DNA of 64,000 nt, taken from Spirometra erinaceieuropaei (taxonomy: Eukaryota > Platyhelminthes > Cestoda > Diphyllobothriidea > Diphyllobothriidae). The notes under the pieces are model-generated. The model ran no database searches. It was not told the DNA's origin and saw nothing but the letters and a program-made list of their open reading frames with translations. Of the stretch, positions 58,436 to 64,000 are shown piece by piece. Numbering within the stretch: position 1 is the first letter of the stretch; each line of letters starts with the position of its first letter. The position numbers were made by a program, and so were the translations under genes. The stretch spans positions 1,024,629 to 1,088,628 of the forward strand of contig CACRXP010000007.1 of assembly GCA_902702965.1 (NCBI GenBank), in the 5' to 3' direction.

Positions 58436-59426
58436 CAGTAGGTGTGTTAAATCATTAAATGGTATTTGAACTACTGAAATGCAATTTCGTTTTAAAAAGA
58501 TTACTTAAAGAGAACTGTAAAGTTAATCATCATGCAGTATAATTCTATAATAATTCAGTCAACTGGGGATGCGGGCTTTCAAACGAACTTTTTTCTGGCC
58601 GCATCCAAAGACCACGCTCTGTAAAAATGACTACTTAAGTAGCACGAATCTTTCTCATTTATTTTCGATGCCCTTAAAAATTCAATTAAAGTTCATGGAA
58701 AGCATGTACAAAAATATTCATTCCTTTACTCATTCGGTAGAAAATTACGTTTTCTTCCACTTTTTACCCGAAGGAACGGTATAATTTGGTTTCGAATAAG
58801 TTTCTTAGCGTGAGATGTTTAATACCGTGAACTACTCGTTCGCAGAACATCCCGTCTCTCCATTTAATTATGTGGCTTGCAAAGTTTACAGCATGAGTCA
58901 AATCCACCGCTAAATTTTATGAACCCATTATGATCTCCTCTTAATATTATAGAGAAATGTATAGTTTACCGTATGCGGAAAATATATAACTTGTAGTTAC
59001 AAACCCTGGAAGCAAGTGTAACGGCAGGTTGTGTTCAAACTTTTCCGAGAATCGGAAAAGTTCTTTAAAATCGAATTATACCCTTTCTTCGGGCAAAAAA
59101 TTGAAAAAGACATAGCGTCCTGCCCAATGAGTAGAAAAATGGATATTTTTTAAACATGTCTACCAAGAACTTTACTTGAATTTTTAAGGTCATCGAAAAT
59201 CAATGAGAAAAATTCATGCTCATTAAGTAGTCGTTTTTAGAGAGCGTGGTCTTTGTGTGCGGCCAGAAGTTAAGTTCGTTCGAAAGGCGGCATTCCGAGG
59301 TGGCTGAATTATTATAGAATTATGCTGCATGACGATTAACCTTACAACCCTACATAGGTAATCTTTCTGAAACGAAGGCGCATTTCAGGATTTTCATTAA
59401 CACTGCATGAATTAGCACACCTGCTG
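58436..59426. mobile_element. Foldback element copy 11 (complete, subfamily A)
   Basis: 991 bp with TA on both sides. It starts CAGTAGGTGTGTTAAATCAT and ends 'catgaattagcacacctgctg'. The arms are inverted throughout. Confidence 0.92.
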
Positions 59427-59871
59427 TAGAGCCCGCTGATTGGTTAATATCCCCTTCGACTGTTGCTTGTTCTGTAGGCCTTATCACACTTAAGGTTTGA
59501 TCTCTGCATGACTTCGAGAGCTCCAAATAACAAATAATTTTTTTTCCAGTGCCCGACCAGCCTTCTTCCCTACTGTCGTCTCTGTCTTTAAAGGCGTTGT
59601 ATTGGCTACTCTGTGACTGCCGACTGCAGACTAATTGCGGTTTGCACCGTGAAGTTGTTGCAAGGACCTCCGTGGGAAGTTTACTTGCGTTTGTTTCTAC
59701 GGGCGAAACGAGCGTGGGAAGAAAATTGGCAGTAGTTAGACTACAAACTGGGTTACAGTCAAGCATACCTGTAATTGTTGAAACGCTGCAGAGGCACGAA
59801 GCGAGACGAGTGTGTCCCATAACGCGATCGGTGAGCGTCTCTCTATGTGCCCAGTCGTAACCGACAAGACA

Positions 59872-60130
59872 ACGGGCCCGTGAACCAGCGGTTGGGACCT
59901 TGAACTTCTAGCTAACAGACTGCGGGATCGAGCCCTTTGGATATCAAAACATGGGACAGAGTATGGCTGGCTGATGACGGCTAATAATCCCGAAATGACC
60001 ATTCCAGCCTCTCTTGCCCTAGTCAATGATGTTCGTCTGCCTATACTAATAGCCGCTATGCGGTTGCTGGCGAGTCTCGAGATGGAGTCCCATGGCAGAA
60101 AGCGGAACGAGTATGTCCCGCAGTGAGGTC
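59872..60130 (+). repeat. tRNA-derived SINE, near full length
   Basis: Head 'cccgtgaaccagcggttggg' and 'actgcgggatcgagccc', then 'gctaataatcccgaaatgac' and a tail 'aaagcggaacgagtatgtcc'. Confidence 0.8.
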
Positions 60131-60134
60131 GGCA

Positions 60135-62165
60135 TTGAGATTGTTGAAAAATGGTTCGCGTTTCAGTAAATTTTGAAAGTTTACTTGAAAACGAGCGCAC
60201 AGCTAAGAAATACATTTACGATTTCAGTAGTATTTCACACGTGTGGCCAGTAACTCGGTGCTTTCGGAGCTTACTCATGAATAATATTCAGTATATAGCC
60301 CAGAAGTTTTGAAAAAAAAACAATAAAGCAAATAGACTTGCTCTTATCTTATATTGTCTTGGACGCGATTAACTTCTATACTGAGCTAATTAAATAGCCG
60401 AAGACGCTAATGATTGAAGGATTGGGACTCTTACTTCAATCGAGACTCGAAGTTTACTCTGTCAAAGTTGGGGTATAATTAAGACTCTAAAATAGCAATA
60501 CTATAAGGAGTTACCAAAAGAACTTCAAGAAACATTCCAACAGGTTGTTTTCAACTTTTAATCTGTTGGCAAAAAAGCGCAAATTTTAACCGTAAGAGGT
60601 TCGAGCACTCACGACGAAGCAAACCATCTTGGCGGTGCCAGAGAGAGTCCGGTGTCTTTCTGCAGATCTACAAGGTACAATCAGACAATTCTGCCAATTT
60701 CCTCACACATAATCAAACATCTTCGGTGTAGTCATGGGGTTTTCGTAGTTACAGCATCCTTAAAAGTGCGTTCTAACATTTTCACTTGGTCCATATAACG
60801 TGCCGCTTTCTACCAGTCGCAGGAAGCTCACAAGCATCTCTCTTTGAGAGACCGCAAATACCTCGGTAAACTTGTGTGCTAGGCGCATAAATCTAAGCTT
60901 ACTACTGTACATGCATTACGGTCAATCAACAAGAATGAGCTCTTTAGGCCACTTATGCTCTCCAAACTTAACGTATACGTCTGTCTTCACCTTCATTTAA
61001 GTCCGATGCATTTGCTGTCATGGCAACGAACACTCACCGTTTCCGTCCCCAAGTGTCGTCTGCCTTGGAATCCAGGATTACTCAAATGTGACTTAACGTG
61101 CTCTCGGTCAGAAAGCTACGCGTTGGGAAACGATGTTAGACAATGGACAGAAACTGCAGATGGTGCCTCAAGACGAGCACTACTTTTAAACTGCTTAAGT
61201 TCCAGGTTTAACGGGCCATTAACCGACTTTTTTAAATTCCTACTTCAAACAGGATAATGTACACACACAAAGATATTAATGAAGATGCTTACCCTGATAA
61301 ACTTGTCACAATAGAGGAGGGAGGAGGCGAAAGGAAGATTATCGAAATAGGAGGCAAGTCGTCCTACTGTGAGTTTTCGTATTCCGCTCTGATCGTCGCT
61401 GACAGATGCCAAAATGAGGCCCTAAAATTAAAAAACCGTCAGTTTTTCATTGTTTAACTACTTCTCTAATGTTTTACGGAAGGAAACAAACGACGACAAA
61501 GATTCAGCTTTTTTAACGTTGTTAAAGGCAATTTTATTCGCTTTTGGAAGTCACAGTGAAGGTAATTATTTTGGCAATTTTAAGGAGAAAACATAAATGT
61601 TCATCCGAGCCTTTGCACAACCGGCAGACTTAATAACTTCCTCTCTTTAGATCGTTGCTCTTGTTATTAATGAACTCAAAAACCGGTTTCTCATAAATAC
61701 CTGGAAATAACTGGCTGGTTTCACAGACATTTCTTTGGGTAAGCAACATATAGACATACCCCGAAGGGGTCGCAACTAATAGGCGATCACTATAAAAGTA
61801 TTAGACCCTAGAAAAGCTGCACCTGATAGCTTTACTTTTTGAAGGGTTGTTTTTAAGCCTTGGCTTGTTTATCTGAAATTAGATAATTTGAAATGTGGGC
61901 AAAAATGCATCGATTTTTATTAATGACCTATAGTGCATGTAGAATTTTTACTCGATTGCAGTTATCCTAGTCGGCATCCGCGGACAATCGTCTGTAAATT
62001 AGAGGCTATTATGCAACCAGTGAAATTCCAGAAATAGCCTTAACTAACTACTTCATGGTCACCATTTCACTCGAACCTACTGACTATTCCAATCGCTCAG
62101 TATGTATTCACACTAAATGCAATCCAGTTAACATTAAAGGAAATCTGAGTTGATTAGTTGACAGA
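60135..62165. other. No secure feature
   Basis: A perfect minus-strand donor (GAAACG|GTGAGT at about 61035) follows a short open stretch (SKADDTWGRK), but no convincing acceptor is present. This could be an upstream exon of the large gene but is not annotated as one. Confidence 0.35.
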
Positions 62166-62168
62166 GGA

Positions 62169-63134
62169 CAGCAGGTGGACCATGTTAAAAAATGTTAATC
62201 GAAATTCTGAAATATCTGTTTGATTAAGTAGGTTTACTTAGGTGGGCTGTAAGACTGATTATATGCGGCCTAATGTCATGATATTTTAACCACGCCAGGA
62301 TGCCGACTTATGAATGAGCTTCTTTCTGGCAGCTCACGTAAACCATACTCAGTAAGGGATGACTTCATATGTAGTATGAATTTTCCCATTGATTTTCGGG
62401 GCACTTATATACTCGATATATATTATCGGGACTATGCATAAAAGAAATCATATTGTGCTCATTTACTAAGGATTTGAGTCTTCTTCTAATTGTGTACCCA
62501 AAAAAGGGTATATTATGGTTTTAGAAGAATTTGCACTAATTAAATTATTAAGGCTGCGAAATGTCAATTCATACAGCATTTCACCGGCAAGTTTATAACT
62601 TCTGCCAGTTAAGAATAGAACAAGGTGCACTTGCGTGTCAAATCCTCATGGCCCTATATGAATATTACTTGGTAGCGTGTAGAAGTACATAATCCTATTT
62701 ACACAGTAGGTATTTTGGGAACTCTATTCGCTAATGTAACTGCAGGTTGGGTTTAAAATTTTTCGGGAGTAGGAGAATATTTTTAAGTTAAAAGATACCA
62801 TTTTTTCGAGTAAACAATTCGAAAAAAGACGTAAATTTCTACGACGTGAGCGCCAAAACGAATAATTTGGGTCTATCTTCTATTGTATTTGAATCTGTAA
62901 GTGCGTCAACAATCGAAGGGAAAATTCACACTACCTGCGTAGTAATTTTCTTCGGAGTGTGATTCATGCAGTAGACCGAAATAAGCTCATTCATCAACCG
63001 GCCTTCCGGCATGAATTAAGTATTGTGGGATTATACTGGGCTACAAGCATTATTGGAACCCACCTGACTAATCCTTTATAATCGAACAGGATTTACGATT
63101 TCGGTTAGTATTCCATAAGAAGGCCCAACAACTG
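62169..63134. mobile_element. Foldback element copy 12 (diverged)
   Basis: Starts CAGCAGGTGGACCATG and ends 'agaaggcccaacaactg'. Arm blocks 'cgccaggatgccgacttatg' and 'tcatcaaccggccttccggc' are inverted relatives. The ends are eroded and no clear TA is left. Confidence 0.78.
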
Positions 63135-64000
63135 AAAAAACCTTATTTAAAATTTCGTACGTTGGATTTATTCGTGAATAACTAAGCAAATGCGGTAGAC
63201 GGAAATCTAACCCGATCGCTCAACGAAATCTCGATGAAAATTAATTTACAGGCAGTGTAGAAGGACAGTCGACCTCTGCTCAAATAGCTGGTGTTTGTCT
63301 GACTAACTGCATTGCCCGGAATAGGTACTTTTGATAGCTTTATATTGACATGAACAATTTTACATCCACTAGAGACGTCAAGTTTTATCCTACGCACAGT
63401 TGGCCAAACTTTGCGCGAATACGCGTCGACCAAATCCCTTCATCCAGCCATAATTGGCTACATTTGTCTCCATCCATCGTCAAAATTCATGCCTGAGAAA
63501 TTCAAACTGACATATTTATTAGCTACATCACTTATCTGGCTACCATGACTTTACACGTCCGAGAAGGGCCTAGAACTTTAGTTCACAAGACTCGCAATCT
63601 ACAAATCGTCTATTGCAAAACCTCTTGTCTGTCGAGGGGAAAAAGCACAACCAGCGTACTGAAGGAGCCATATGGGCTCACATCACACTAGTTCACAGGA
63701 GTCCGGCCAGGGAGACATGCAATCCAGTGGTAATACCAAGGAAGTCTACACGGAATGTCGTCTCGAGGAAGAAGCTAAGCCAAAACTCATTCGCAGTTCG
63801 GACGTTACATGAATTTATTAATGTCTACGCAGACTTGCGCGGCACCTGCATTACCCATCTTGCTTCAATAGCGAAATAAAGTCAGTACTTTTGGAGATGT
63901 GTAGAAACGTAGTGGGCAACGAGACTGCAGACGTTCGGACTCTTGATTTTACCGGATTTGGTTTTCAATAAGGGTTCTCCTGATTTCGCACAAGCGGAGA
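63135..64000. other. No secure feature
   Basis: Short open stretches on both strands (83 and 88 codons) have no splice support or recognisable motif. Confidence 0.35.

Noticed and set aside
59549..59860. Plus-strand frame after a strong acceptor-like tract (attttttttccag)
   Set aside because: Translation (for example LKALYWLLCDCRLQTNCGLH) is moderately protein-like, but it runs into a SINE and has no donor; no neighbouring exon on this strand was found.

Overview
The window looks like eukaryotic, intron-rich, repeat-dense DNA, most likely from a parasitic flatworm with a large genome (a tapeworm or fluke). This is an inference from three things: Penelope-like retroelements (PLEs) with GIY-YIG domains and hammerhead-like ends, degenerate TTAGGG-type tracts, and very sparse short exons separated by kilobases of mobile DNA. 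There is no operon structure and no long continuous reading frame except retroelement debris.

The main biological content is one very large gene on the minus strand. I followed a chain of about 19 exons from about 54.4 kb down to a stop codon at 8017. Many exons have textbook splice sites, and reading phase is preserved across most adjacent pairs. The protein is leucine-rich and helical like HEAT/armadillo-type scaffolds, and it ends in a Ser-rich and then strongly acidic tail. I cannot name it with certainty. A very large HEAT-type protein of the UNC80/UNC79 kind is my working guess only. One exon (33862-33986) carries an in-frame TAG. Phase gaps show that a few exons are still missing, and the 5' end is not identified.

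The introns and flanks are filled with mobile DNA. (1) Twelve copies of a ~1 kb foldback (snap-back) element have long inverted arms, ends CAGT...ACTG and a TA target duplication; an empty-site paralogue near 15.94 kb supports the TA duplication. (2) Truncated PLE copies belong to at least three lineages (7.2-8.0, 10.0-10.5, 17.3-18.5, 20.3-21.0, 52.8-53.9 and 55.3-56.1 kb), and several end in hammerhead-ribozyme-like motifs. (3) A tRNA-derived SINE family occurs at 12.3, 12.6, 20.1, 22.1, 40.4-41.1, 54.6-55.2 and 59.9 kb. (4) An unclassified dispersed repeat, called repeat B here, is concentrated at 16.3-16.9, 28.7, 30.9-32.6, 34.5-35.3 and 38.9-39.5 kb. (5) A second hammerhead-like repeat, repeat D, lies at 27.8, 31.3 and 58.1-58.4 kb. 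Microsatellites (GAT, GTA, TA) and degenerate telomere-like blocks complete the picture.

Layout: 0-8 kb is flank with foldbacks and PLE pieces; 8-54.5 kb is the gene with transposon-filled introns; 54.5-64 kb is SINEs, a PLE end with an exceptional GAT microsatellite, foldbacks and unassigned sequence that may hold further upstream exons. No CRISPR array, rRNA or intact tRNA was seen.
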